NCBI RefSeq assembly: GCF_003590835.1
Contig: NZ_QYUQ01000002.1
Location: forward strand, 4,340,001-4,404,000
Direction of reading: 5' to 3'
From: Noviherbaspirillum sedimenti
Lineage (GTDB): Bacteria > Pseudomonadota > Gammaproteobacteria > Burkholderiales > Burkholderiaceae_D
DNA: 64,000 bases
This document shows, piece after piece, positions 29,955 through 38,633 of the stretch (within the stretch, counting starts at the first letter, position 1; the number at the start of each line of letters is the position of its first letter). The position numbers and the translations under genes were made by a program. The notes under the pieces are model-generated. The model made no database searches, was not told where the DNA came from, and was given only the letters and a program-made list of their open reading frames with translations.

Positions 29955-31223
29955 ATGACCGCGATCGATGCGCATCAGCTTTTGCTCGACATGTACGCCG
30001 GCGCGGTGGCCGCCGTCAGCGCTGAAAAATGTCTCCCGCCATTTTTGCCCGAACCGCCGGTCAATGGCCGCACGCTGGTCATCGGCGCCGGCAAGGGCGC
30101 AGCCGCCATGGCACAGACCGTCGAACGGCACTGGCAGGGCGACATGAGCGGCCTGGTGGTGACGCGCTATGGACACGGTGCCGCATGCCAGCGCATCGAA
30201 GTCGTGGAAGCTGCGCACCCGGTGCCGGATGAAGCAGGCAGGCGAGCTGCCGCGCGCATGATGGATATGGTGCGCAACTTGAGTGCAGACGACTTGGTGC
30301 TATGCCTGATCTCCGGCGGGGGCTCCGCCTTGCTGACCATGCCGGCGCCGGGCACCACGCTGGAACAGAAGCAGGCCTTGAACAAGGCGCTGCTCAAGAG
30401 CGGCGCGACGATTTCCGAAATGAATTGCGTGCGCAAGCATATCTCTGCCATCAAGGGCGGCAACCTGGCGCTGGCCTGCGCACCGGCCAGGGTGGTGACT
30501 TTGCTGATTTCGGATGTGCCCGGAGACGACCCGGGCGTGATCGCCAGCGGACCCACGCTGCCCGACCCCACCACCTGCGAAGATGCTTTGGCAATCTTGC
30601 GCAAGTACGCCATCGACATTCCCGATAATGTCCGGGAACATTTGGCGTCAGGTAAAGGCGAGACGCCCAAGCCCGGGGATCCGCGCTTTGCACGCAATGA
30701 GCACCATGTGGTCGCCACCGCGCAGCAGGCGCTGGAAGCCGCCGCGCAAGTCGCACGGGCGGCTGGCGTCACACCCTACATCCTGTCCGACGAAATGGAA
30801 GGCCAGGCACGCGACGTCGGGCTGGTGCATGCGGCGCTGGCCCGGCAGGCGGCGCTGCGCAATCAGCCGTTTGCCAAACCCTGCGTATTGCTCTCCGGCG
30901 GCGAGACAACGGTGACGGTACGCGGCACGGGCCGTGGCGGGCGCAACGCGGAGTTTTTGCTCAGCTTTGCCGCCGCGATGAATGGCTTGGGGGGCGTGCA
31001 TGCGATTGCCTGCGACACCGACGGCATTGACGGCTCGGAAGACAATGCTGGGGCAATCTATGATCCTGAGTCCCTGACGCGCGCTCAGCAACTGGGCCTG
31101 AATGCGGCATCCATGCTCGACAATAACGATGGCTATGGATTTTTCAGCGCGCTCGGCGACTTGGTGGTGACTGGACCGACGCGTACCAATGTCAATGATT
31201 TCCGGGCGATTCTGGTCCTTTAA
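29955..31223 (+). CDS. Glycerate 2-kinase, MOFRL family
   Basis: A 422-residue type II glycerate kinase (GckA/TtuD-like). GAGKGAAAMAQ and LISGGGSALLTMPAPG are in the N-terminal DUF4147 domain, LLISDVPGDDPGVIASGPT is the hinge signature, and the C-terminal MOFRL domain has LLSGGETTVTVRGTGRGGRN and DTDGIDGSEDNAGA. It makes 2-phosphoglycerate from glycerate, which enolase can use directly. It is the last gene of cluster B, 80 bp after the TRAP genes. Older annotations call this family hydroxypyruvate reductase (ttuD), which is less likely. Confidence 0.88.
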   Translation: MTAIDAHQLLLDMYAGAVAAVSAEKCLPPFLPEPPVNGRTLVIGAGKGAAAMAQTVERHWQGDMSGLVVTRYGHGAACQRIEVVEAAHPVPDEAGRRAAARMMDMVRNLSADDLVLCLISGGGSALLTMPAPGTTLEQKQALNKALLKSGATISEMNCVRKHISAIKGGNLALACAPARVVTLLISDVPGDDPGVIASGPTLPDPTTCEDALAILRKYAIDIPDNVREHLASGKGETPKPGDPRFARNEHHVVATAQQALEAAAQVARAAGVTPYILSDEMEGQARDVGLVHAALARQAALRNQPFAKPCVLLSGGETTVTVRGTGRGGRNAEFLLSFAAAMNGLGGVHAIACDTDGIDGSEDNAGAIYDPESLTRAQQLGLNAASMLDNNDGYGFFSALGDLVVTGPTRTNVNDFRAILVL

Positions 31224-31440
31224 GTTCTGCATTTACTCAGTAGTCGGCAAGTAAGACAACATGTGCCAGGCTTTCCCGTATGGAGAAGGGCTAATTTTGT
31301 CGTCTTAGTTGGCGACGCCTGAGTAATGACAGTATCCGACCCAGTCCGCAATTCTGCCGGCCGGGTAACTTTGGAGCCCTCCCACAAATGTCAGAAGCAG
31401 TGGTCGTCGGCTGTATGACTAGTCGCACCTGACCCGTTCA

Positions 31441-31477
31441 TTCGGATTTCCGAACACCCTTGCCGGATATTTTCCGG
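31441..31477. promoter_or_regulatory. Two tandem dyads, probable DctD-type upstream activator sites
   Basis: Perfect inverted repeats TTCGGA-TT-TCCGAA (31441-31454) and CCGGA-TATTT-TCCGG (31463-31477) lie about 75-110 bp upstream of the sigma-54-type promoter at 31550. That distance and the tandem arrangement are typical for enhancer sites of NtrC-family activators, and a DctD-like activator is encoded at 37147. The remaining part of this 400-bp gap (31224-31440) shows no gene or other clear signal to me. Confidence 0.6.
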
Positions 31478-31549
31478 AAAACCGTCCGATGAGGCGCCAC
31501 TTGAAGAAAATTACATAGAATAATCAATGGGTTGCGATTGATTTGTGAT

Positions 31550-31565
31550 TGGCATGCTCCGTGCA
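31550..31565 (+). promoter_or_regulatory. Sigma-54 (RpoN) promoter upstream of aspartase
   Basis: TGGCATGCTCCGTGCA matches the -24/-12 consensus TGGCACRNNNNTTGCW at 12 of its 14 informative-or-free positions, with GG and GC at the exact required spacing. It lies about 59 bp before the aspA ATG. Enhancer-like dyads upstream and an AAA+ sigma-54 activator gene 3 kb downstream make it likely to be functional. Confidence 0.72.
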
Positions 31566-31623
31566 ATAGAGGCAGTACGCCGCGCACTCGCGTGGTAGCC
31601 AAACATATAACGGAGATACACCC

Positions 31624-33045
31624 ATGAATGCAGCTACAACCCGCATCGAGCACGATCTGCTCGGCGACCGAGAAGTCCCCGGTGCGGTCTATTACGGCGT
31701 CCATACGCTGCGTGCGCTGGAAAATTTCGATATCACCGGCATTTCGATTGCCGTCTACCCTGACCTGATCCGCGCCCTTGCGCAGATCAAGCAGGCCGCC
31801 ACCCAGGCCAACCATCAGCTTGGCCTGCTTGACGCCAGGCGCGCCGACGCCATTGTCGCCGCCTGTAAAGAGCTGATCGACGGCCGCTGGCATGAACAGT
31901 TCGTCGTCGATGTCATCCAGGGCGGCGCAGGCACCTCGACCAACATGAACGCCAACGAGGTCATTGCCAATCGGGCGCTGGAAATCCTCGGACACGCCAG
32001 GGGCGAGTACCAGCATCTGCACCCGAACCAGCACGTCAACATGAGCCAGTCGACCAACGATGTCTATCCGACAGCGCTCAAGCTTGCCACCTACGCCGGG
32101 ATTTTCCGCCTGGTCGATGCCATGGCCTACCTGCGCTGCGCCATGGAGCGCAAGGCCAAGGAATTCGCTGACGTGCTGAAAATGGGCCGCACCCAGTTGC
32201 AGGACGCCGTGCCGATGACCCTCGGCCAGGAATTCTCCACCTACGCTGTCATGCTGGGCGAAGACGAGGAGCGCCTGAAGGAAGCTGCATTGCTGATTTG
32301 CGAGATCAATCTGGGCGCCACCGCCATCGGCACCGGCATCAACGCCCACCCGGATTACGCCGCGCTGGTGTGCCGCCGCCTGGCCGACATCAGCGGCGTG
32401 CCGGTGGTCACGGCGCCGAACCTGATTGAGGCAACGCAGGATTGCGGCAGCTTTGTGCAACTCTCCGGTGTGTTGAAACGCGTCGCCGTCAAGCTTTCCA
32501 AGGTCTGCAACGACCTGCGCCTGCTCTCGTCCGGCCCGCGCGCCGGCTTCGGCGAGATCAATCTGCCGCCGCGCCAGGCAGGATCTTCTATCATGCCCGG
32601 CAAGGTCAATCCGGTCATCCCGGAAGTGGTCAACCAGATCGCCTTCGAAGTCATCGGCAACGACACCACCGTGACCTTTGCCGCCGAAGCCGGCCAGCTG
32701 CAGTTGAATGCCTTTGAACCGATCATCGCCCACAGCCTCTTCAAGAGCGCACAGCACCTCGCCAAGGGGTGCAAGGCGCTGGCCGATTACTGCATCGATG
32801 GCATCACTGCCAACCGCGACACGCTGCGCGCCAGCGTCGAGCGCTCGATCGGCATCGTCACCGCGCTCAATCCCTACATCGGCTACGCCAACGCGACCGA
32901 AATCGCCGCCGAAGCCCATCTCAGCGGCCGTGGCGTCGCCGAGATCGTGCTCGAACGACAGCTGATGAGTGTCGAGCGCCTGGCCGAGGTGCTGCGTCCC
33001 GAAGTGCTGACCAAACCGCAAATGATTCCGGCCCTGGCTGCCTGA
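31624..33045 (+). CDS. aspA: Aspartate ammonia-lyase
   Basis: A 473-residue fumarase/aspartase-superfamily enzyme. The superfamily signature GSSIMPGKVNPVIPE carries the catalytic Ser loop; GAGTSTNMNANEVIAN and NMSQSTNDVYPTALK are substrate-binding regions. The N-terminal DLLGDREVPGAVYYGVHTLR favours aspartase over fumarase. It would turn L-aspartate into fumarate and ammonia. It is first after the sigma-54 promoter, 35 bp before a dicarboxylate/amino-acid symporter, so uptake and deamination of aspartate are probably coordinated. Confidence 0.92.
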   Translation: MNAATTRIEHDLLGDREVPGAVYYGVHTLRALENFDITGISIAVYPDLIRALAQIKQAATQANHQLGLLDARRADAIVAACKELIDGRWHEQFVVDVIQGGAGTSTNMNANEVIANRALEILGHARGEYQHLHPNQHVNMSQSTNDVYPTALKLATYAGIFRLVDAMAYLRCAMERKAKEFADVLKMGRTQLQDAVPMTLGQEFSTYAVMLGEDEERLKEAALLICEINLGATAIGTGINAHPDYAALVCRRLADISGVPVVTAPNLIEATQDCGSFVQLSGVLKRVAVKLSKVCNDLRLLSSGPRAGFGEINLPPRQAGSSIMPGKVNPVIPEVVNQIAFEVIGNDTTVTFAAEAGQLQLNAFEPIIAHSLFKSAQHLAKGCKALADYCIDGITANRDTLRASVERSIGIVTALNPYIGYANATEIAAEAHLSGRGVAEIVLERQLMSVERLAEVLRPEVLTKPQMIPALAA

Positions 33046-33080
33046 GCCGCGCCGTATTTCTAAACATTAAGGAAACCATC

Positions 33081-34388
33081 ATGAAAATGAACCGGTTAAC
33101 ATCGCTGATCATGATTGCCATGGCACTCGGCGTCATTGTCGGCTACGCGTGCAATACGCTCGCCGGCAGCCCGGCTGAAGCCAAGGAAATTGCCTCCTAC
33201 TTCGGCATCCTGACCGATATCTTTCTACGCATGATCAAGATGATCATCGCCCCGCTGGTCTTTGCCACCCTGGTGGCCGGACTGGCCGGCATGGGGGATT
33301 CGAAAGCGGTTGGCCGCATCGGCGTCAAAGCCCTTGGCTGGTTCGTCGCTGCATCGCTATGCTCGCTGGCCCTGGGGCTGGTGTTCGCCAACCTGTTCCA
33401 GCCGGGCGCGCATCTGGACGTGCCGCTGCCGGAGGTCGGCAGCGCGGTCGGTCTGAAAACCAGCGCCTTGAACCTGAAGGATTTCATTACCCATGTCTTC
33501 CCGAAGAATATCTTCGAGGCGATGGCCGGCAACGAAATCTTGCAGATCCTGGTGTTCGCGGTCTTTTTCGGGCTGGCCCTGGGCCAGTTGCATAACCGGG
33601 CGGCGCATAGCCTGGTGGGCACGCTCGAAGAAGTTGTGCATGTCATGCTCAAGGTCACCGACTTCGTCATGCGCTTTGCTCCGATCGGCGTCTTCGGCGC
33701 AGTGGCCGGCATCATTACGACCCAGGGGCTGGGCATGCTGGCGGTGTTCGGGAAATTCCTGCTGTCCTTCTACATCGCCCTGGCTGCCCTGTGGCTGGTG
33801 CTGATCGCGGCCGGTTACTGCGTGCTCGGCAAGGATGTCTTCCGCCTGCTCAAGCTGATCCGCAGCCCGCTGCTGCTCGGCTTTTCCACCGCGAGCAGCG
33901 AGTCGGCCTACCCAAAATTGATGGAGCAACTGGAAAAATTCGGCATCCGGGATCGCATCACCGGCTTCGTGCTGCCCCTGGGTTACTCCTTCAACCTCGA
34001 TGGGTCGATGATCTATTGCACATTTGCCGCGCTCTTCGTCGCCCAGGCCTATGGCATCGAGCTGACCCTCACCACGCAGATCACCATGCTGCTGATCCTG
34101 ATGATTTCCAGCAAGGGGATCGCCGGCGTGCCGCGCGCCTCGCTGGTGGTGGTTGCAGCGGTGCTGCCGATGTTCGGGCTGCCGGAGGCAGGTTTGCTGC
34201 TGATTCTCGGCATTGACCACTTCCTCGACATGGGACGGACGGTGACCAACGTGCTCGGCAATGCCATTGCCACCGCCGTCGTGGCCAAATGGGAAAACGG
34301 CATCGCTACGGTGGACGACGCCGTCGCCGAAGCCGAAGGCGCCCTGCCGGCTCCCGAGGATGCGCTGGCGCTTGCCAAGGCGGCATGA
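33081..34388 (+). CDS. Dicarboxylate/amino acid:cation symporter (DAACS, DctA/GltP-like)
   Basis: A 435-residue multi-helix carrier of the glutamate/aspartate/C4-dicarboxylate symporter family. The Ser-rich hairpin FSTASSESAYPKLMEQLEKF and the PLGYSFNLDGSMIYCTFAALF helix form the substrate and cation sites. The start at 33081 (AAGGAAACC ribosome site) fits; an extension to 32769 overlaps aspA. With aspartase immediately upstream and a DctBD system downstream, aspartate or fumarate/succinate is the likely substrate. A strong terminator follows. Confidence 0.9.
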   Translation: MKMNRLTSLIMIAMALGVIVGYACNTLAGSPAEAKEIASYFGILTDIFLRMIKMIIAPLVFATLVAGLAGMGDSKAVGRIGVKALGWFVAASLCSLALGLVFANLFQPGAHLDVPLPEVGSAVGLKTSALNLKDFITHVFPKNIFEAMAGNEILQILVFAVFFGLALGQLHNRAAHSLVGTLEEVVHVMLKVTDFVMRFAPIGVFGAVAGIITTQGLGMLAVFGKFLLSFYIALAALWLVLIAAGYCVLGKDVFRLLKLIRSPLLLGFSTASSESAYPKLMEQLEKFGIRDRITGFVLPLGYSFNLDGSMIYCTFAALFVAQAYGIELTLTTQITMLLILMISSKGIAGVPRASLVVVAAVLPMFGLPEAGLLLILGIDHFLDMGRTVTNVLGNAIATAVVAKWENGIATVDDAVAEAEGALPAPEDALALAKAA

Positions 34389-34449
34389 GCAGCGCCGCCT
34401 GAAATCTGACGTCTCTCCGGTGTGGCGCTGCCTGCGCTATACCGATTCC

Positions 34450-34484
34450 GGACCCGGCGGCATGCTTGCCGGGTCCATTTTTTT
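34450..34484 (+). terminator. Rho-independent terminator after the symporter gene
   Basis: The stem GGACCCGGC (34450-34458) pairs perfectly with GCCGGGTCC (34468-34476) around a 9-nt loop and is followed by A and seven Ts. It ends the aspA-symporter transcript and lies only 10 bp before the next start codon, so the TSUP gene must have its own promoter or rely on readthrough. Confidence 0.88.
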
Positions 34485-34493
34485 GCGAATCAA

Positions 34494-35249
34494 ATGATAG
34501 TTGACTGGTACATCCTTGCTCCTGCCGCCTTCTTCGCCGGCATGGTCGATGCCGTGGTGGGCGGCGGCGGCCTGATCCAGATTCCGGTGCTGCTCGCCCA
34601 GTTTCCGCAGACGGCCATTCCGGCGCTGTTCGGCACCAACAAGGTGTCGAGCATCGCCGGCACCGGCGCTGCGCTCTGGCGCTATGCGCGCAGCGTGCGC
34701 ATCCCCTGGGCCGTGGTGCTGCCCGCCACCGTCGCCGCGCTGATCGGCGCCTGGGGCGGCGCCGCGCTGGTCGCCTGGATTCCGCGCCAGACGATGCAGC
34801 CGATGATCGTCGTCCTGATGGTCGCCGTCGGCCTCTATACTTTCCTGAAGAAAGACCTCGGTCAGCAAGTGACGCGCGTGCTGCACGGCGGCGACCGCTG
34901 GAAGGGCGCATTGTTCGGCTTCGTCATCGGCGCCTACGATGGCTTTTTCGGGCCGGGCACCGGCAGCTTTCTGATCTTCGGCTTCGTCCGTCTTTTCGGC
35001 ATGGATTTCGTGCAGGGATCGGCCAGCGCCAAGGTCATCAATTTCGCCACCAACCTCTCGGCGATCGCCTTTTTCGCCAGCCACGGCCCCATCCTGTGGA
35101 AGGTCGGGTTGATCATGGCGGCCTGCAACCTGGCCGGCGCCTATCTCGGCACCCACTTGGCGATAAGGCACGGCGCCGGCCTGATCCGCAAGGCTTTCCT
35201 CGGCGTCGTCGCCATTCTGGTCATCAAACAACTGGTGGAAATCCTCTAG
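34494..35249 (+). CDS. TSUP-family (TauE/SafE) membrane permease
   Basis: A 251-residue integral membrane protein with about eight hydrophobic segments. The family's two repeated glycine motifs are visible: FAGMVDAVVGGGGLIQIPVL near the N-terminus and IGAYDGFFGPGTGSFLIFGF in the second half. TSUP proteins move small anions such as sulfite, sulfoacetate or organic acids. Its start at 34494 lies directly after the terminator T-run. It stands between the symporter and the sensor kinase; a role in dicarboxylate handling is only a positional guess. Confidence 0.85.
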   Translation: MIVDWYILAPAAFFAGMVDAVVGGGGLIQIPVLLAQFPQTAIPALFGTNKVSSIAGTGAALWRYARSVRIPWAVVLPATVAALIGAWGGAALVAWIPRQTMQPMIVVLMVAVGLYTFLKKDLGQQVTRVLHGGDRWKGALFGFVIGAYDGFFGPGTGSFLIFGFVRLFGMDFVQGSASAKVINFATNLSAIAFFASHGPILWKVGLIMAACNLAGAYLGTHLAIRHGAGLIRKAFLGVVAILVIKQLVEIL

Positions 35250-35279
35250 AATAGACTTTCCAGCCGCCACGCCGCCGCC

Positions 35280-37154
35280 ATGCCCAGCCGCCCCCTGCGC
35301 TATCTGCCGATCCTGATGCTGTTCCTCATCCTGACGGCGCTGAGCGGCTTCATTGCGCACCGTCTTGCCCTGCAACTCGGCTTGGCCGAATTGCAGGCAA
35401 CAGGCCAGCACCGGCTCGACCTGTATACCGCCAGCCTGGAACGCGAAATCGGCAAATATGCGTTTCTACCCGGTACGCTCGCCCTCGAGCGTGATGTGCT
35501 GGCGCTGCTCAGGCAAGGCAAGGACGCCAGGTTGACCGCGCAGGTCAACGCCTATCTCGAGCAGCTCAACGACCGCGCCGGCACGCTGTCGATCTACGTC
35601 ATCGACACCGCCGGTCATGTCGTCGCCTCCAGCAACTGGCGCAGCGCCGACAGCTTCATCGGCGAAGACCTCGCTTTCCGCCCATATTTCCTCGAGGCGA
35701 TGGAAAGCGGCAGCAGCAACGGGCGTTTCTTCGGCATCGGCACCACGCGTGGCGAGCCCGGCTATTACCTGGCCTCGGCGCTGGCCGACGATGCCACGAC
35801 GCTGGGCGTGGCCGTCATCAAGGTCAGCCTGGAGCAGTTTGAAAAGTCATGGACCACGGTCGAAGCTCCCGCCCTGGTGAGCGACGAGAATGGCGTGGTC
35901 ATCCTCAGTTCGGTCGCCGACTGGAAATTCACCACGCTGCGCCCGCTCGACGATGCGACGCGCAGCGCCTTCGACCGCACCCGGCAGTACAACCGCCGCG
36001 CCCTGACGCCGCTCGGCCTGAAAGCGCTGCGCGAACTCGGGCACGGCGCACAGCTCGTCAGCATCGCCAGGGAGAGCCCCGGAATGGCTTTGCCCTCCCC
36101 GCTGGCCGGGCGCTTCCTGGCGCAATCGCGCGCGCTGCCCGGCACGCCGTGGACGCTGACCGTACTCTCGCATCTGGAGCAGGTCGACGATATCGCACAA
36201 AGCCGGGCTGCCGTGGCCGTCGCCGCCGCCGCGTTGCTCTTCCTGCTGGGCCTGATCGCCAACCAGCGCCGGCGTCACCTGAGAGACCGCCTGGCCGCGC
36301 GCGAAGCGCTGCAGACAGCGCACGACCAGCTGGAGCGTAAGGTGGACGAGCGCACCGCCGATCTCTCGGCTGCCAACCAGCAGTTGCAGGATGAAATTGC
36401 CGAGCGCATCCGTGCTGAGCGGACCTTGCGTGCCGCCCAGGACGGACTGGTGCAGGCAGGCAAGCTGGCAGTCATCGGCCAGCTATCGACCGGCATTGCC
36501 CATGAGCTCAATCAGCCGTTGGCTGCACTGCGCACGCTCTCCGGCAACAGCGTGCGCTTCCTCGATCGCGGCGACCTTGCTACCACCCGCACCAATCTGG
36601 AACGCATTGCCCAATTGGTCGATCGCATGGGGCGCATCACCGGCCAGTTGCGCAACTTTGCGCGCAAATCCAGCGGCCAGTTGCAGGCGGTGCCGCTGTG
36701 CCGCGCCATCGACAATGCGCTGGCGCTGCTCGAAGCGCGCCTGATTCAGGCCAATGCCGAGGTGCGCCGCAGCTGCCCGCTGCCCGAGCCGGTCGCCCTG
36801 TGCGACGTCAACCGGCTGGAACAAGTGCTGATCAACCTGATCGGCAATGCCCTGGACGCCATGGAAGGCCAGGACGCGCCTTGCATCGACATCGGCTGCG
36901 AACGCATCGGCCGCCAGGCGCGCCTGACGGTGCGCGATTACGGGCCAGGACTGGACGACGACGCCATCCAGCACCTGTTCGAACCGTTTTTCACCACCAA
37001 GCAGGCCGGTGTGGGCCTGGGTCTTGGCCTGACTATTTCCGCCGGCATCATTCGCGATTTCGGCGGCACCCTGGCTGGCGCCAACCATCCCGAGGGCGGC
37101 GCCATATTTACCCTGGAAATCCCCCTCTGTGACGAGAACGAACACAATGACTGA
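35280..37154 (+). CDS. dctB: C4-dicarboxylate sensor histidine kinase, DctB-like
   Basis: A 624-residue membrane sensor kinase. A first transmembrane helix (residues about 8-28), a periplasmic double-PAS-like sensor domain of about 270 residues, and a second helix (AVAVAAAALLFLLGLIA) are followed by a coiled coil and a cytoplasmic HisKA domain with phosphoacceptor His in GIAHELNQPLAALR. The ATPase domain has NLIGNALDAME, DYGPGL and GLGLGLTIS. Overall design and the partner gene match DctB, which senses succinate, fumarate or aspartate. The stop overlaps the dctD start by 8 bp. Confidence 0.88.
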   Translation: MPSRPLRYLPILMLFLILTALSGFIAHRLALQLGLAELQATGQHRLDLYTASLEREIGKYAFLPGTLALERDVLALLRQGKDARLTAQVNAYLEQLNDRAGTLSIYVIDTAGHVVASSNWRSADSFIGEDLAFRPYFLEAMESGSSNGRFFGIGTTRGEPGYYLASALADDATTLGVAVIKVSLEQFEKSWTTVEAPALVSDENGVVILSSVADWKFTTLRPLDDATRSAFDRTRQYNRRALTPLGLKALRELGHGAQLVSIARESPGMALPSPLAGRFLAQSRALPGTPWTLTVLSHLEQVDDIAQSRAAVAVAAAALLFLLGLIANQRRRHLRDRLAAREALQTAHDQLERKVDERTADLSAANQQLQDEIAERIRAERTLRAAQDGLVQAGKLAVIGQLSTGIAHELNQPLAALRTLSGNSVRFLDRGDLATTRTNLERIAQLVDRMGRITGQLRNFARKSSGQLQAVPLCRAIDNALALLEARLIQANAEVRRSCPLPEPVALCDVNRLEQVLINLIGNALDAMEGQDAPCIDIGCERIGRQARLTVRDYGPGLDDDAIQHLFEPFFTTKQAGVGLGLGLTISAGIIRDFGGTLAGANHPEGGAIFTLEIPLCDENEHND

Positions 37155-38481
37155 AGCCTTGAAAGTACTGATCATTGAAGACGACCCGGATGTCGCGCTT
37201 GGCTGTGAGCAAGCCCTGCAGCTCGAAGGCATCGCCGCCGAATGCGTCGGCAGCGCCGAGCAGGCCCGTCGCCGGCTGGGTCCCGATTTCCGCGGCATCG
37301 TCATCAGCGACATCCGGCTGCCGAAAATGGACGGCATGAGTTTTTTGCGTGAAATCCTGGGCATCGACCCGGAATTGCCCGTGGTGCTGATCACTGGCCA
37401 TGGCGATATCTCGATGGCTGTGCAGGCGATGAAGGATGGCGCGCACGACTTCATCCAGAAGCCGTTCGCCCCGGAATACCTGGTCGAAGTGGTGCGCCGG
37501 GCGCTGGAAAAGCGCAGTCTCGTTCTGGAAGTGCGCGATCTGCGCCGCCAGCTCGAGCAGCGCGATCAGCTCGAAGGCCGGTTGATCGGCCGTTCGCTAT
37601 CCATGCAAAAAGTCCGCAGCATGGTGGCCGGCCTGGCCAACAGTGCCGCCGACGTGTTGATTCATGGCGAAACCGGCACCGGCAAGGAGCTGGTCGCGCG
37701 CTGCCTGCATGAGGCCAGTGCGCGCCGGCACGGCAACTTCGTTGCCATCAATTGCGGCGGGTTGCCGGAAACCCTGTTCGAAAGCGAGATTTTCGGCCAC
37801 GAAGCCGGGGCTTACACGGGCGCCGCAAAAAAACGCATCGGCAAGATCGAACACGCCAACGGCGGCACCCTGTTCCTCGACGAAATCGAGAGCATGCCGC
37901 TCGCCATGCAGGTCAAGCTGCTGCGCGTGTTGCAGGAACGCACGCTGGAACGTCTTGGTTCCAACACGCCGATTCCCATCGACTGCCGCGTCATTGCCGC
38001 GACCAAAACCGACCTGGTCGAGCTTGCCGCCAAGGGCGGCTTCCGCAGCGATCTCTATTACCGGCTCAGCGTGGCCACGCTGGATCTGCCGCCACTACGC
38101 GAACGGCGCGAAGATATTCCGCTGCTTTTCGAACATTTTATACTTCAAAGCGCGGCCCGCCATCAACGCCAGGTTCCAGAAATGACGCCCGGCCGCATCA
38201 GCCAACTGGTCGGCTATGGCTGGCCGGGCAACATCCGCGAACTGCGCAATGTCGCTGACCGCTGCGTCCTCGGCATCGAGAGCGGCTCTCCCCCTTTCGG
38301 CCAGCCGCAAACCGACGGCCCGACACCGCTCGCCGAGACGGTCGAGGCTTTTGAGCGCGCATTGATCGCCGATGCCCTGCGCCGCCATGGCAGCCTCGCC
38401 CGCACTGCCGAAGCGCTGGCCGTGGCCAAGACGACGCTGCACGACAAGATCAAAAAATACGGGCTGGATGAAAGTAGTTAG
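37147..38481 (+). CDS. dctD: Sigma-54-dependent response regulator, DctD-like
   Basis: A 444-residue NtrC-type activator. The receiver domain has acidic pocket EDD and phospho-Asp at residue 55 ([10 protein letters not shown]). The AAA+ domain shows Walker A GETGTGKE, the sigma-54-contacting loop as GAYTGA (Tyr replacing the usual Phe), and Walker [11 protein letters not shown]. The C-terminus carries a Fis-like helix-turn-helix ([20 protein letters not shown]). ATG 37147 overlaps dctB (ATGACTGA). Its likely target is the sigma-54 promoter with paired dyads upstream of aspA. Confidence 0.9.
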   Translation: MTEALKVLIIEDDPDVALGCEQALQLEGIAAECVGSAEQARRRLGPDFRGIVISDIRLPKMDGMSFLREILGIDPELPVVLITGHGDISMAVQAMKDGAHDFIQKPFAPEYLVEVVRRALEKRSLVLEVRDLRRQLEQRDQLEGRLIGRSLSMQKVRSMVAGLANSAADVLIHGETGTGKELVARCLHEASARRHGNFVAINCGGLPETLFESEIFGHEAGAYTGAAKKRIGKIEHANGGTLFLDEIESMPLAMQVKLLRVLQERTLERLGSNTPIPIDCRVIAATKTDLVELAAKGGFRSDLYYRLSVATLDLPPLRERREDIPLLFEHFILQSAARHQRQVPEMTPGRISQLVGYGWPGNIRELRNVADRCVLGIESGSPPFGQPQTDGPTPLAETVEAFERALIADALRRHGSLARTAEALAVAKTTLHDKIKKYGLDESS

Positions 38482-38537
38482 TTGGACTAGGCATCGCGTC
38501 TATCGCTTGCTTAATTGGCCACCATTTTGCGAAAAAA

Positions 38538-38549
38538 TGAAGCGCTTCA
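38538..38549. promoter_or_regulatory. LacI-type operator O1 of the aldehyde dehydrogenase operon
   Basis: A perfect 12-bp palindrome, TGAAGCGCTTCA, with the central CG typical of LacI/GalR operators. It lies 14 bp upstream of the -35 of the promoter at 38558, and its centre is exactly 66 bp from the centre of the second copy at 38604-38615. Confidence 0.8.
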
Positions 38550-38557
38550 AATTTATC

Positions 38558-38586
38558 TTTACATATTTTAATTTGTTTTGTAAATT
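38558..38586 (+). promoter_or_regulatory. Sigma-70 promoter between the two LacI operators
   Basis: TTTACA (38558-38563) and TAAATT (38581-38586) are spaced by 17 bp in an AT-rich stretch. The promoter sits between the two TGAAGCGCTTCA palindromes, so a repressor bound to both would enclose it in a loop. Transcription would start near 38593, just before the second operator. Confidence 0.6.
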
Positions 38587-38603
38587 AGGCGAATATTTAA
38601 TAT

Positions 38604-38615
38604 TGAAGCGCTTCA
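38604..38615. promoter_or_regulatory. LacI-type operator O2 of the aldehyde dehydrogenase operon
   Basis: A second perfect TGAAGCGCTTCA palindrome, extended to TTGAAGCGCTTCAA at 38603-38616. It lies downstream of the predicted -10 and 18 bp before the ATG at 38634, a classic repressor roadblock position. Confidence 0.8.
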
Positions 38616-38633
38616 AATACAGGTGGTGTCCCC

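Noticed and set aside
32769..33080. N-terminal extension of the DAACS symporter frame
   Set aside because: It lies inside aspA; the family N-terminus begins at 33081 with its own ribosome site.
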